Below are positions 8,113 to 16,223 of a DNA stretch of 64,000 nt, piece by piece. Made by a program: the position numbers and the translations under genes. The notes beneath the pieces are model-generated. The model was given only the letters and a program-made list of their open reading frames with translations. It did no database searches and had not been told where the DNA came from. The stretch is taken from the NCBI RefSeq assembly GCF_006440675.2, contig NZ_CP083951.1, positions 4,435,501 to 4,499,500 on the forward strand, written 5' to 3'. Source of the DNA: Mesorhizobium sp. B2-8-5. GTDB lineage: Bacteria > Pseudomonadota > Alphaproteobacteria > Rhizobiales > Rhizobiaceae. Numbering within the stretch: the first letter of the stretch is position 1; every line of letters begins with the position of its first letter.

Positions 8113-8358
8113 ATGACCAACGCTTTTCACAGCGTCACGGTTGAAAAGGCGACCGAGGCCTATGTCCTTTCCAGGGGTCGAGCCCGGTTCCTTTCCATCT
8201 CACAGGCAATCCGCGCCATCCGGACACTTATGCCTGCCTGCAGAACCAGCGACCACGAGTTGGAGGGTATGTTGGCGGCGGCCTGCATCGTTCACGGCAT
8301 TCCCGTGGCCTTCGACGCAACGATGGCCGAGGGCGAGGAAATGCGGCTCCATTCGTAG
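8113..8358 (+). CDS. Small hypothetical protein, paralog of the next gene
   Basis: 81 residues, soluble. Residues about 25-70 (SISQAIRAIRTLMPACRTSDHELEGMLA) predict three helices and end in GIPVAFDA. The next gene carries the same layout: SI-x5-AIR/HAVR-x3-P-C-x2-(S/T)D-x2-L, then an F-D-A end, so the two are tandem duplicates. GGAGGAA sits before the ATG. No Cys motif, signal or membrane segment is present. I do not recognise a function; a small helical DNA- or protein-binding role is possible. Confidence 0.65.
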   Translation: MTNAFHSVTVEKATEAYVLSRGRARFLSISQAIRAIRTLMPACRTSDHELEGMLAAACIVHGIPVAFDATMAEGEEMRLHS

Positions 8359-8366
8359 GGTCGGAG

Positions 8367-8594
8367 ATGCTCACGATCGCCCAGACAGCCATTTCGTCGG
8401 ACGTTCGGCAGGCGATTGTCCGTTACCTGATCGATAAGGTCGACGACACGAGCATTTCGATCGCCGACTCTGTCCATGCCGTGAGAGAGATGTTCCCACT
8501 CTGCGAGCTGACGGATTGGCAACTTGGCGATCACATCGCTCGAGCCGCGATCGACGCAGGATTTGCGGTTGAATTCGACGCCGAGGTTCCCTGA
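8367..8594 (+). CDS. Small hypothetical protein, paralog of the previous gene
   Basis: 75 residues, soluble, predicted helical. Its segment SIADSVHAVREMFPLCELTDWQLGDHIA lines up with the preceding protein, as does its AVEFDAEVP end with VAFDATMAE. The start lies 8 nt after the previous stop, and its stop TGA (8592-8594) is immediately followed by the ATG of the zinc-ribbon gene, so the three are almost certainly co-transcribed and translationally linked. Function unknown. Confidence 0.65.
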   Translation: MLTIAQTAISSDVRQAIVRYLIDKVDDTSISIADSVHAVREMFPLCELTDWQLGDHIARAAIDAGFAVEFDAEVP

Positions 8595-8822
8595 ATGAAG
8601 ACAATGGCAGGCGCATATCTGGATCACCTTTTGGAGTGCCCCTTTTGCGGGACGATCCGCCTCCAGATCCCGGCCGACGCCCAGCCTTCAACGCCAATCA
8701 GGTGCGCTGATTGCGGGCAATATCTCGGCACATGGGACGATTTGCAGACCGATTTTGAGTCCCAGGGGGGCAATGACGGAATATTCCGTCTCGACAAGGG
8801 GCGCATCCTGAAACTCGATTAG
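8595..8822 (+). CDS. Small zinc-ribbon protein
   Basis: 75 residues with two CxxC knuckles, CPFCG (about 15-19) and CADCG (about 37-41), spaced as in a zinc ribbon; the rest is acidic and short. The ATG directly abuts the preceding stop. It ends about 50 nt before the stop of the convergent TetR gene. Such ribbons bind nucleic acid or partners; here the role is unknown, but the tight linkage to the two paralogous small proteins suggests a shared function. Confidence 0.65.
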   Translation: MKTMAGAYLDHLLECPFCGTIRLQIPADAQPSTPIRCADCGQYLGTWDDLQTDFESQGGNDGIFRLDKGRILKLD

Positions 8823-8870
8823 CGCCCGCTCATCAAGCGAACCTTGCATGCCGGGACCTTTCCTGAGGGC

Positions 8871-9485
8871 TCACACCCCAATCGCCGACACCAAAATCCG
8901 GTTCTGCCTTCGTACCGCCGCGCGCAGCTCCGGTATCCTCGCTTCGTCGCGCTTGACGAACTCGATGAACATCATGTTCATGTTGTTGAAAATCAACTCT
9001 CCCACCGCCGGCCCGTCGATGTCCGGCCGCACGAGGCCGATCTCCTGCAGCCGCGCCATCAGGGCGCTTATTTGTTCGGTTAGCGCGCGGTCGAGCGCGG
9101 TGTAGGCCTGGCCGAAGGGGCTGTCGGGCAATTGGGTCGAGATCGCCATCGCCTGACGCCACATCTCCTTGCTCAGATAATTCAGCGAGTGCTCGATATA
9201 GATGCCGATCAGCGTGTCCAGCGCGTCGCCGACATTGGCCGGGGGGCTGGCGACCACCCCTCGCCCCGCATTCAGCACCTCGTTGACTTCCATTGAAACG
9301 ATGGCGCCGAGGATGTCGCCCTTGTTCTGGTAGTAGTTGTAGATGGTGCCGATCGAGACCTCGGCCTGTGCGGCGATCGCTTCGATCTTGGCGCCTTCAT
9401 AGCCGGCCTCGCGGAAAAGCGCCGTCGCCGCATCGATGATGCGGCGGTGCCGGTCCGCCTTCTGCCGTTCGCGCAATCCGCTCAT
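8871..9485 (-). CDS. TetR-family transcriptional regulator
   Basis: 204 residues from the ATG at 9485. The N-terminal TetR helix-turn-helix (about 12-58) reads RIIDAATALFREAGYEGAKI then VSIGTIYNYYQNKGDIL; the remaining helical domain is a ligand and dimer region of the AcrR type. It is divergent from a polyamine-type ABC importer operon, and a TetR-like inverted repeat sits in the 93-bp gap. It probably represses the importer, itself, or both. Ligand unknown. An ATG 8 codons upstream is less likely because AGAGAGG precedes 9485. Confidence 0.88.
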   Translation of the reverse strand: MSGLRERQKADRHRRIIDAATALFREAGYEGAKIEAIAAQAEVSIGTIYNYYQNKGDILGAIVSMEVNEVLNAGRGVVASPPANVGDALDTLIGIYIEHSLNYLSKEMWRQAMAISTQLPDSPFGQAYTALDRALTEQISALMARLQEIGLVRPDIDGPAVGELIFNNMNMMFIEFVKRDEARIPELRAAVRRQNRILVSAIGV

Positions 9486-9511
9486 ACCAGCCTCTCTGCC
9501 ACAAATCATAA

Positions 9512-9537
9512 TTGACTCAATTTTAGAATTGGTTCAA
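9512..9537. promoter_or_regulatory. Inverted-repeat operator between tetR-type gene and ABC operon
   Basis: TTGACTCAATT (9512-9522) and AATTGGTTCAA (9527-9537) form an imperfect palindrome (9 of 11 positions) around a 4-nt centre. Size and location fit a TetR operator. The left arm contains TTGACT, which could be a -35 box, so binding would block transcription. Confidence 0.6.
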
Positions 9538-9578
9538 CTTTTCTTCCAACAAGCCAGCAAAGGCAGGGAGAACACTCG

Positions 9579-10661
9579 ATGACCGTCAATGTCCGGAATC
9601 CGCTTTCCATTCTGAAATCTCATCTTTCAGCCGCCTGCGCGACAGCCGCATTGCTGCTCGCGGCCGGCGGCGCCCAGGCCGCCGACCTCAACGCGCTGAT
9701 CTGGTGCGACCATTCCGATCCGGCGCTGCTGCAGCCCTTCGAGGAGGCCAACAACGTCAAGGTCAACGTCAAGGAGTTCGAGGGCACCGGTGCAGGTCTC
9801 GCAATCGTCGAGCAGTCGCAGCCTGGCGACTGGGATGTGATGGTGATCGATAGCATCGACGTGCCGCGTGGCGTCGAAAAGGGCCTGTTCGAGCCGCTGC
9901 CTGAGGACAAATTGCCCTTCGCCGACCTCTTCCCGGAAGTGAAGATGGACAAGTCCACCGTCGTCGACGGCAAGCGCTACGGCATCACCGAAAAGTTCGG
10001 CTACAACACGATCGGCTTCAACAAGACCAAGGTCGATCCGGCCGACATGCAGTCGCTGGCCTCGCTCACCAGCGACAAATACAAGGGCAAGGTCGCGATC
10101 TACGACTATTACCTGCCGGTGATCGGCATGGCCGCTTTGGCCATCGGCAAGAAGACCGCCGACCTCACCGAAGCCGACCTGCCGGCGCTCAAGGCCGAGC
10201 TTCTCAAGATGAAGGCCAATGCCAAGCTCGTCGGCGAAGTCACCGCCAGCCAGACCGCGTTAGCCACCGGCGAAGTCGACATTCTGGTCGGCGGCGGCGA
10301 ATGGGTGACGGCCGGCCTTGCCAAGGAGAACCCGGCGCTCGACTTCTCTATCCCGAAAGAGGGTGCTGTGCTGTGGTCGCAGTCGCTCGCCATGTTCAAG
10401 GATTCCAAGAACAAGGACATGGCGCTGAAATTTATCCAGTACATCATGAGCCCGGAAGGCCAGGCGCGGCTTGCAACCTCTTCCTGCTATTGGGGGATGC
10501 CGTCCAACAAGAAGGCGGCGCTGAGCGACGATCAGAAGAAGATCCTGCGCTTCGACGAGCAGCCCGGCTTCCTCGCCCGCGCCCAGGCCTATCCGGCGCC
10601 GAACGCCGATCTCGACAAGAAGATGCAGGACATGTGGACCGAGATGCTGCAGGCGCAGTAA
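9579..10661 (+). CDS. ABC transporter substrate-binding protein, polyamine (PotD) type
   Basis: 360 residues. A long N-terminal region with a Sec signal (about 18-35, CATAALLLAAGGAQA) precedes a periplasmic binding fold of the PotD/PotF class: PALLQPFEEANNVKVNVKEF near the start, WDVMVIDS, and MSPEGQARLATSSCYWGMPSN near the end. It captures the solute in the periplasm for the permeases encoded next. The class handles putrescine, spermidine and related cations, but the binding-pocket residues here do not let me name the ligand. First gene of a five-gene operon. Confidence 0.85.
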   Translation: MTVNVRNPLSILKSHLSAACATAALLLAAGGAQAADLNALIWCDHSDPALLQPFEEANNVKVNVKEFEGTGAGLAIVEQSQPGDWDVMVIDSIDVPRGVEKGLFEPLPEDKLPFADLFPEVKMDKSTVVDGKRYGITEKFGYNTIGFNKTKVDPADMQSLASLTSDKYKGKVAIYDYYLPVIGMAALAIGKKTADLTEADLPALKAELLKMKANAKLVGEVTASQTALATGEVDILVGGGEWVTAGLAKENPALDFSIPKEGAVLWSQSLAMFKDSKNKDMALKFIQYIMSPEGQARLATSSCYWGMPSNKKAALSDDQKKILRFDEQPGFLARAQAYPAPNADLDKKMQDMWTEMLQAQ

Positions 10662-10669
10662 ATCGGCCG

Positions 10670-11515
10670 ATGGCATCCGCGGGAAACAATTCGCGTGCCC
10701 TGCCCTGGGCGCTGGTCACGCCGGCGCTGGCATGGACGTGTGCATTCTTCGTGCTGCCCTTCATCGCCATGGGGTTTTCCAGCCTCACGGCGCATGAAGG
10801 CGGCGGCTTCACTTTGGCCAATTACAGCCAGTTCTTCACCGACCCGTCCTACTGGCGGGCGATGGTCAACTCGCTGGAGGTCACGGCAATCGTCACCGTG
10901 ATCTCGATCCTGCTCGCCTATCCCTTTGCCTGGATCCTTGCCGAGATGGTGCCGGAACGGTGGCAGCGGCTGGCGCTAATGCTGGCCGTGCTGCCGTTCT
11001 GGACCTCCTATGTCGTGCGCTCCTATTCCTGGCTGCTGGTGCTGGCGCAGAACGGCGTCATCAACCGGGCGCTGACCGGCATCGGCCTGATCGGCGAACC
11101 GCTCCAGCTCGCCAACACGCGCTTCGCTACCGTCACCGGCTTCGTGCATTTCTTCGTCATGCTTCTGACGCTGACGATCTTCGCCAATCTCAAGCAGCTC
11201 AGCCCGAGTTATCGCAAGGCGGCCGCCGATCTCGGCGCGAGACCGGTGCGCACCTTCCTGCATGTCGTGCTGCCGCTCACCTTGCCGGGCATCATGGTCG
11301 GCGCCTTTCTGACTTTCGTGCTCTGCATCGGCGACTACGTCACGCCGCAGATACTCGGCGGCAACAACGAGCTGCTCATGCCGCAGCTCGTCATGATGCA
11401 GATCGGCCGCCGCGGCGATTTCCCGCTGGCCTCCGCGCTGTCGATCATCCTGATGGCCGTCGTCACCATCGCCTATCTCGCCTGCGCGCGCTGGCTGAAG
11501 ATCGAGCGGGCCTAA
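10670..11515 (+). CDS. ABC transporter permease, PotB type
   Basis: 281 residues with about six membrane helices. The first is WALVTPALAWTCAFFVLPFIAM; the EAA-type cytoplasmic loop that docks the ATPase is KAAADLGARPVRTFLHVVLP at about 185-205. The ATG at 10670 lies 8 nt after the stop of the binding-protein gene; a longer reading frame upstream overlaps that gene and is rejected. Inner-membrane half of the heterodimeric channel with the next gene. Confidence 0.88.
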   Translation: MASAGNNSRALPWALVTPALAWTCAFFVLPFIAMGFSSLTAHEGGGFTLANYSQFFTDPSYWRAMVNSLEVTAIVTVISILLAYPFAWILAEMVPERWQRLALMLAVLPFWTSYVVRSYSWLLVLAQNGVINRALTGIGLIGEPLQLANTRFATVTGFVHFFVMLLTLTIFANLKQLSPSYRKAAADLGARPVRTFLHVVLPLTLPGIMVGAFLTFVLCIGDYVTPQILGGNNELLMPQLVMMQIGRRGDFPLASALSIILMAVVTIAYLACARWLKIERA

Positions 11516-11517
11516 TC

Positions 11518-12300
11518 ATGCGCGCCGCCGTCCGCCTCGCCGCCTGGGTCTACGCCATCGCCGTCTACGGCTTCATCTTCCTGCCGGTGGTCGTGCTTGT
11601 GCTGTTTTCGCTGCAGGCGACCTCCTTCCCCATCCCGCCATTCACCGGCCCATCGCTGCGCTGGTACCAGGCGGTGCTGTCCGACGCGAAGCTCACCTCG
11701 GCATTGTTCAATTCGCTGCTGGTGGCGGTGCTCTCCTCGCTTGCTTCGGTCACGCTCGGCTTTCTGTCGGCCTGGGGCTTCGCGCGCTTCGTGCTGCCGG
11801 GCTCGGCCATCCTGCGCGGGTTGATTACGCTGCCGCTCACCGTCAGCTACCTCATCATCGGCATGGGCCTGCTTGTGCTGTTCAACTGGGCCGGCGTGCC
11901 GAAATCGCTGCTTGCGGCCGGCATCGGCCATGTCGTGATCAACCTGCCGCTCTGCTTCGCCATCATCTACAGCCAGATGGGCGATCACCAGATCAACATC
12001 GAGCGCGCCGCGCGCGACCTCGGCGCCGCCGAGTGGAAGGTGCTGCTGATGATCGCCGTGCCGGTGATGGCGCCGGCAATCTTCGCAGGCTTCTTCCTGT
12101 CGATGACCTTCTCCTGGGACGAGTTCGTCATCTCCTTCCTGCTCACCCGTTTCGAGACGACGCTGCCCGTGGAAATCTGGAACCTCCTGCGCTCCGGCCT
12201 CAATCCCAAGACCAATGCCGTTGGCTCGCTGGTCTTTGCCGTCTCCATCGTCCTGGTGGTGTTTTTCGAACTGACGCTGTTGCGGAGAAAGCCGGCATGA
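11518..12300 (+). CDS. ABC transporter permease, PotC type
   Basis: 260 residues, about six membrane helices. The first is WVYAIAVYGFIFLPVVVLVLF; the EAA motif is RAARDLGAAEWKVLLMIAVP at about 162-181. Its ATG is 2 nt after the stop of the PotB-type gene, and its own stop overlaps the ATP-binding gene (ATGA at 12297-12300), which shows translational coupling. It pairs with the upstream permease in the importer. Confidence 0.88.
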   Translation: MRAAVRLAAWVYAIAVYGFIFLPVVVLVLFSLQATSFPIPPFTGPSLRWYQAVLSDAKLTSALFNSLLVAVLSSLASVTLGFLSAWGFARFVLPGSAILRGLITLPLTVSYLIIGMGLLVLFNWAGVPKSLLAAGIGHVVINLPLCFAIIYSQMGDHQINIERAARDLGAAEWKVLLMIAVPVMAPAIFAGFFLSMTFSWDEFVISFLLTRFETTLPVEIWNLLRSGLNPKTNAVGSLVFAVSIVLVVFFELTLLRRKPA

Positions 12301-13361
12301 GCGCGCCCTTGGTCGACATCCGCAACGTCTCGCACCGCTTCGGCCAGCTCCCGGTGCTGAAGAACGTCTCGCTGGCGATCGAGCCCGGCAGCTATACGAT
12401 CCTGCTCGGCCCGTCCGGTTCCGGCAAGACGACGCTGCTTTCGATCCTCGGCGGTTTCGTCAATCCAAGCGAGGGCAAGATCTTCATTCGTGGCCAGGAT
12501 TGCACCGCGGTGCCGCCGGCCAAGCGCCCGACGACCACCGTGTTCCAGGACTATGCGCTGTTTCCGCATATGAGCGTCGGCGGCAATGTCGGCTTCGGGC
12601 TGCGCATGCAAGGCGTCGACGGCGCGACCCGAGCGGCGAAGGCGCGCGAGGCACTTGCGCTTGTCGGGCTGGCGGCCGCCTTCGACAAGAAGCCGCATCA
12701 GCTTTCCGGTGGCCAGCGCCAGCGCGTGGCGCTCGCCCGCGCGCTAGTCATCGAGCCTGCGGTGCTTCTGCTCGACGAGCCGCTCGGCGCGCTGGACCTG
12801 AAGCTGCGCCGGCAGATGCAGGACGAGTTGAAGGCGATCCAGAAGCGCGTCGGCACCGCCTTCATCCATGTCACCCACGACCAGGAAGAAGCGATGGCGC
12901 TGGCCGACCATTGCGTGGTGATGAATGACGGACGCATCGAGGACGAAGGCCCGCCCGAGCGGGTCTATGCGCGGCCGGCGACACGCTTCTCGGCCACATT
13001 CATGGGAGAAAGCACGATCCTTGCAGGCACCGTGACCGAGGCGAAGAACGGGATCGTCACGGCCTCGACCGCAGTCGGGGCGATTTCACTGCCTGGCGCG
13101 TCGTCTGCCGGCGCCCCGGTCGCGCTCGCCATTCGGCCCGAGCACCTGGTTCTCGGCGAAGTAAAAAGCGATGTCACGCTGGGCACGGCCAAGGTCGGCG
13201 ATGTCGTCTTCCAGGGCAGCTTCAAGCGCGTGCTGGCCACCTCGATGCTGGACCCGGCATTGCAGTTCATCGCCAAGGCTCCCGCTTCTGCCACCGTTCA
13301 GGCAGGCGACACGATCCCGGTTTCATGCAACGCTCAAGACATCATCCTGCTGGCGGACTGA
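12297..13361 (+). CDS. ABC transporter ATP-binding protein, PotA type
   Basis: 354 residues. Walker A is GPSGSGKT (about 39-46), the signature LSGGQRQRVALARAL (about 138-152), and Walker B with D-loop LLLDEPLGALDLKLR (about 160-174), followed by the switch HVTHDQEEAMALAD. A C-terminal TOBE-like domain (about 240-354) is typical of polyamine, maltose and iron importers. It starts inside the stop of the PotC-type gene. It energises import through the two permeases encoded upstream. Confidence 0.92.
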   Translation: MSAPLVDIRNVSHRFGQLPVLKNVSLAIEPGSYTILLGPSGSGKTTLLSILGGFVNPSEGKIFIRGQDCTAVPPAKRPTTTVFQDYALFPHMSVGGNVGFGLRMQGVDGATRAAKAREALALVGLAAAFDKKPHQLSGGQRQRVALARALVIEPAVLLLDEPLGALDLKLRRQMQDELKAIQKRVGTAFIHVTHDQEEAMALADHCVVMNDGRIEDEGPPERVYARPATRFSATFMGESTILAGTVTEAKNGIVTASTAVGAISLPGASSAGAPVALAIRPEHLVLGEVKSDVTLGTAKVGDVVFQGSFKRVLATSMLDPALQFIAKAPASATVQAGDTIPVSCNAQDIILLAD

Positions 13362-13364
13362 TCC

Positions 13365-14120
13365 ATGGGTATGCTTCCGGTCATCGAGGCTCCGGACTGG
13401 TACGAAACCATCCGCATGGGCGACGGCGTCACGCTCATCCATGAGCCGTGGATAAAGCCGTTCTTCCGCTGCAACATCTGGCATGTGCGCGGGCGCGACC
13501 GAGACCTGCTGTTCGATACCGGCCTCGGCCATTTCAGCCTACGGCGCCATGTTCCGCTGTTGAGCGAGCGCAAGCTGACCTGCGTCGCCAGCCACACGCA
13601 TTTCGACCACATCGGCTGCCATCACGAATTCCCCGATCGCTGCGTGCATTCGGCCGAAGCCCAAATCCTTGCCGATCCGCGCAATGAATGGACGGTCGCC
13701 GACCGTTACGCCAATGAGGAGATGTTCGATGGCGCGCCGGAAGGCTGGGATACGGCGCGCTACCTGATCCTGCCGGCACCGGCGGGCCGGCTGCTCGAGC
13801 ACGGCGATGTCGTCGATCTCGGTGAGCGCGCCTTCGAGGTCATCCACACGCCTGGACATTCGCCCGGCGGCATCGCGCTTTACGAGAGAAGGACCGGCAT
13901 CCTGCTGTCGGGCGACATCGTCTATGACGGGCCGCTGATCGACGACGTCTATCACTCCGATATTCAGGATTATGTCGGGACGCTGCTTGCTATCCGCGAC
14001 CTCAACGTCTCGGTCGTGCATGGCGGCCATTTTCCGAGTTTCGGCAAGGTGCGCTACCGGCAGCTCATCGACGAGTATGTTGCGGGCAAGCGCAAGGCCG
14101 GCTGCCACCTGCGGAGGTGA
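13365..14120 (+). CDS. MBL-fold metallohydrolase
   Basis: 251 residues. The zinc-binding motif SHTHFDHIG is at about 76-84, a further metal His in VIHTPGHSPGG at about 155-165, and an Asp ligand in LSGDIVYDG at about 178-186. This places it in the glyoxalase II / lactonase-like part of the MBL superfamily. It follows the ABC ATPase by 3 nt and so is the last gene of the importer operon, suggesting it acts on the imported compound or a derivative. The substrate cannot be named from sequence; no signal peptide, so cytosolic. Confidence 0.85.
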   Translation: MGMLPVIEAPDWYETIRMGDGVTLIHEPWIKPFFRCNIWHVRGRDRDLLFDTGLGHFSLRRHVPLLSERKLTCVASHTHFDHIGCHHEFPDRCVHSAEAQILADPRNEWTVADRYANEEMFDGAPEGWDTARYLILPAPAGRLLEHGDVVDLGERAFEVIHTPGHSPGGIALYERRTGILLSGDIVYDGPLIDDVYHSDIQDYVGTLLAIRDLNVSVVHGGHFPSFGKVRYRQLIDEYVAGKRKAGCHLRR

Positions 14121-14192
14121 AGGAGACCGACGGCGGACGATACGGTCCGGCGCTTCCGAATGGCGAAACCAGCGGCTTTCGATGCTGCCATC

Positions 14193-15122
14193 CTACCGCA
14201 TTGGATCCGCCCGATCTTTCGAGAGCGTGATCGTATATTTCGGCGGAGTTCCATTGCGGTTTTTCTTCCAGGGCCTCAACCGGTCCTTCAGCCGAACCAC
14301 AGTCTTCTTGTAGACAGGCGCCGGCAGTCCGGCCAGATCATAATAATCTTCGAGGATCGTGGTGCCCAAAAGCGCCTTCTCTTGCGTGTAGAAGGAAAAG
14401 TGCGCCGCAATCAGATCGCCGAAAACCTTGCCCGGCCGCCCAAGCTTTACGGGCAGCACAGCCGACAGCCACTCTTCTTCGTCTCCCTGAGGATGAAAAA
14501 TGTCTCCCAGCTCAACTATTTCCGATCCGAAAAAGCCGATCGCGTTGATGGAGAACCGCGATGCCCTGACTTCGCGGTCGGGCACCCGGAAATCGCCCAG
14601 GCGGCCGGTGCGCACCGCTTCGATCAGAACCGGATGCATCGCAAGCGGGAAAGTCGGATGGGACCAAGAGAACGGGCACATCGCCTGGCACGTCAGCGGC
14701 CCTTCGATCTGAACCGCAGAGAGGTATTTAATGAATGTGTTGCAGATGGCGTTGTTGATGATAAGCGGCGCATACCACAGGGCCGAGCCCCGTTCTGGCA
14801 ACACCCGTTCCATGTACTTTTCGAAAAAACCATCCTCAAGGAACACAATGTCATCGTCCAGCCTCAGATAGAAAGCATCGGGATCGTCGCAGAAACGGAA
14901 AAAGCGTCCGATGACGTCGAAACTTCCATTGGCCTGGGGCAACGTCTTGATTTTGATCCGCGAATCGGCGCTCGCTAATTGCCTAAGGTAGGCGCGATCC
15001 TGCTCGTTGCGGCAGTTGTCCCACAGATGCCATTCGTGGACACGAGAGCTCTTCAGAACATGATGGCTGAGCACGCCAAGGTATTTCTCGCGCCCGGCCG
15101 GGGTAACAACGATCAGCTTCAT
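14193..15122 (-). CDS. Putative glycosyltransferase (rhamnosyltransferase-like family)
   Basis: 309 residues. A GT-A-like fold is suggested by MKLIVVTPAGREKYLGVL at the start and by the acidic LRLDDDIVFLEDGFF (about 89-103), a DxD-type metal and nucleotide-sugar site. The C-terminal FGDLIAAHFSFYTQE and TILEDYYDLAG segments recall proteins annotated as putative rhamnosyltransferases. It is divergent from the DUF707 gene and next to galactofuranose and nucleotide-sugar genes, so a surface glycan role is likely. Donor and acceptor are unknown. Confidence 0.6.
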   Translation of the reverse strand: MKLIVVTPAGREKYLGVLSHHVLKSSRVHEWHLWDNCRNEQDRAYLRQLASADSRIKIKTLPQANGSFDVIGRFFRFCDDPDAFYLRLDDDIVFLEDGFFEKYMERVLPERGSALWYAPLIINNAICNTFIKYLSAVQIEGPLTCQAMCPFSWSHPTFPLAMHPVLIEAVRTGRLGDFRVPDREVRASRFSINAIGFFGSEIVELGDIFHPQGDEEEWLSAVLPVKLGRPGKVFGDLIAAHFSFYTQEKALLGTTILEDYYDLAGLPAPVYKKTVVRLKDRLRPWKKNRNGTPPKYTITLSKDRADPMR

Positions 15123-15281
15123 GGATAGTCATCCTGACACGGGGCATTTTCGCGAATGCCGAATTAGCCCTCAGTCGATAACCGGCCGCCGGTCTTGCGG
15201 CAAGCGTTCCTAGCGTTCAACCTTCTGAACCGAGCAACGTTGGCGTAAGCGCAACCAAGCAGCAAGGCAGCCCATCGCAGC

Positions 15282-16223
15282 ATGAACATCGTCAGCGAAT
15301 CTCCGGTGCCGGCCGACCACCGCGATCTCGTGATCGTCAGAGCCGGCGACAGGTCCCTGCACCGTGGCTGGGGCGCGGACGAGCCTGAATGTAATTTCGA
15401 CCTGATTGTCAGTTATTACGGGTCCGATCCTTCGGCCTTCGGCTTGCCTTACGAAAGACGGGCGGATCAGAAAGGCGGCAAGTGGGACGGCCTTTTCGCA
15501 CTGTTCCGTCAGCAGCCTGACCTGCTTCAGCGCTATCAGTATTTCTGGCTTCCGGATGACGATCTCGAGGCCGATCGAAAGACCATCGAGGCCATATTTG
15601 CGAATATGCGCCGGCTCGACCTCGATGTCGGCCAGCCCTCCCTGACGCTCGACAGCTACTTTTCGCATTTGTCATTCATGCGCTGCGACAGTTTCGAGTT
15701 CCGCTTCGTGGACAAGATCGAGATTATGGCTCCCTGCCTCCGGGCCGACATACTGCTCAAGGTGTTGCCGCTCTTCGAACGTTCAATGAGTGGCTTCGGC
15801 CTGGATTCGCTTTGGACGCGGCTGCGCGCCGACAATCGACGCAAGTCCGCCGTGTTCGATAATTTGTCGATCCGTCACACACGCCCTGTCGGAACCGCGC
15901 TTGCCCAAGTGATGTTGGAAAACGGCCTTACGCGCGAAGCGGAATACGCGCAGTTGCAGGCCAGATTTGGCCTGGATGAATTTTATCCGATCTCCTATGA
16001 GGCTGTGGACCGAAAGGGTCGCCGTTGGCGATCAAAGACCGCCATCGGCCTGCGCATGATGCTGGATTACGCCCTCCGGCTGAAGACATTCAGACAGGTG
16101 TATCGATTGAAGAAAACGCTGTGGCGGCATGTCCGCCGACAACACTTCAAGGCAACCGAACTTTCGACCGTCGCGCTCGACTTGCGTCCGGTTCACGCCG
16201 CCGACCAGGCAAAGGCATGTTGA
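15282..16223 (+). CDS. DUF707-family protein, probable glycan-related
   Basis: 313 residues. The N-terminal part (DLVIVRAGDRSLHRGW, then NFDLIVSYYGSD) and the WLPDDDLEAD segment (about 88-97) match DUF707, a family that resembles glycosyltransferases and whose DDD cluster may bind metal and sugar nucleotide. The C-terminus is basic and helical. Its end overlaps the start of glf by 7 nt (16217-16223), so the two are co-translated, and it is divergent from another putative glycosyltransferase. A galactofuranosyltransferase-like role is plausible but unproven. Confidence 0.65.
   Translation: MNIVSESPVPADHRDLVIVRAGDRSLHRGWGADEPECNFDLIVSYYGSDPSAFGLPYERRADQKGGKWDGLFALFRQQPDLLQRYQYFWLPDDDLEADRKTIEAIFANMRRLDLDVGQPSLTLDSYFSHLSFMRCDSFEFRFVDKIEIMAPCLRADILLKVLPLFERSMSGFGLDSLWTRLRADNRRKSAVFDNLSIRHTRPVGTALAQVMLENGLTREAEYAQLQARFGLDEFYPISYEAVDRKGRRWRSKTAIGLRMMLDYALRLKTFRQVYRLKKTLWRHVRRQHFKATELSTVALDLRPVHAADQAKAC

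Noticed and set aside
8871..9162. Extra gene inside the TetR locus in another frame
   Set aside because: The 109-codon minus frame is a shadow of the TetR gene with no start signal.
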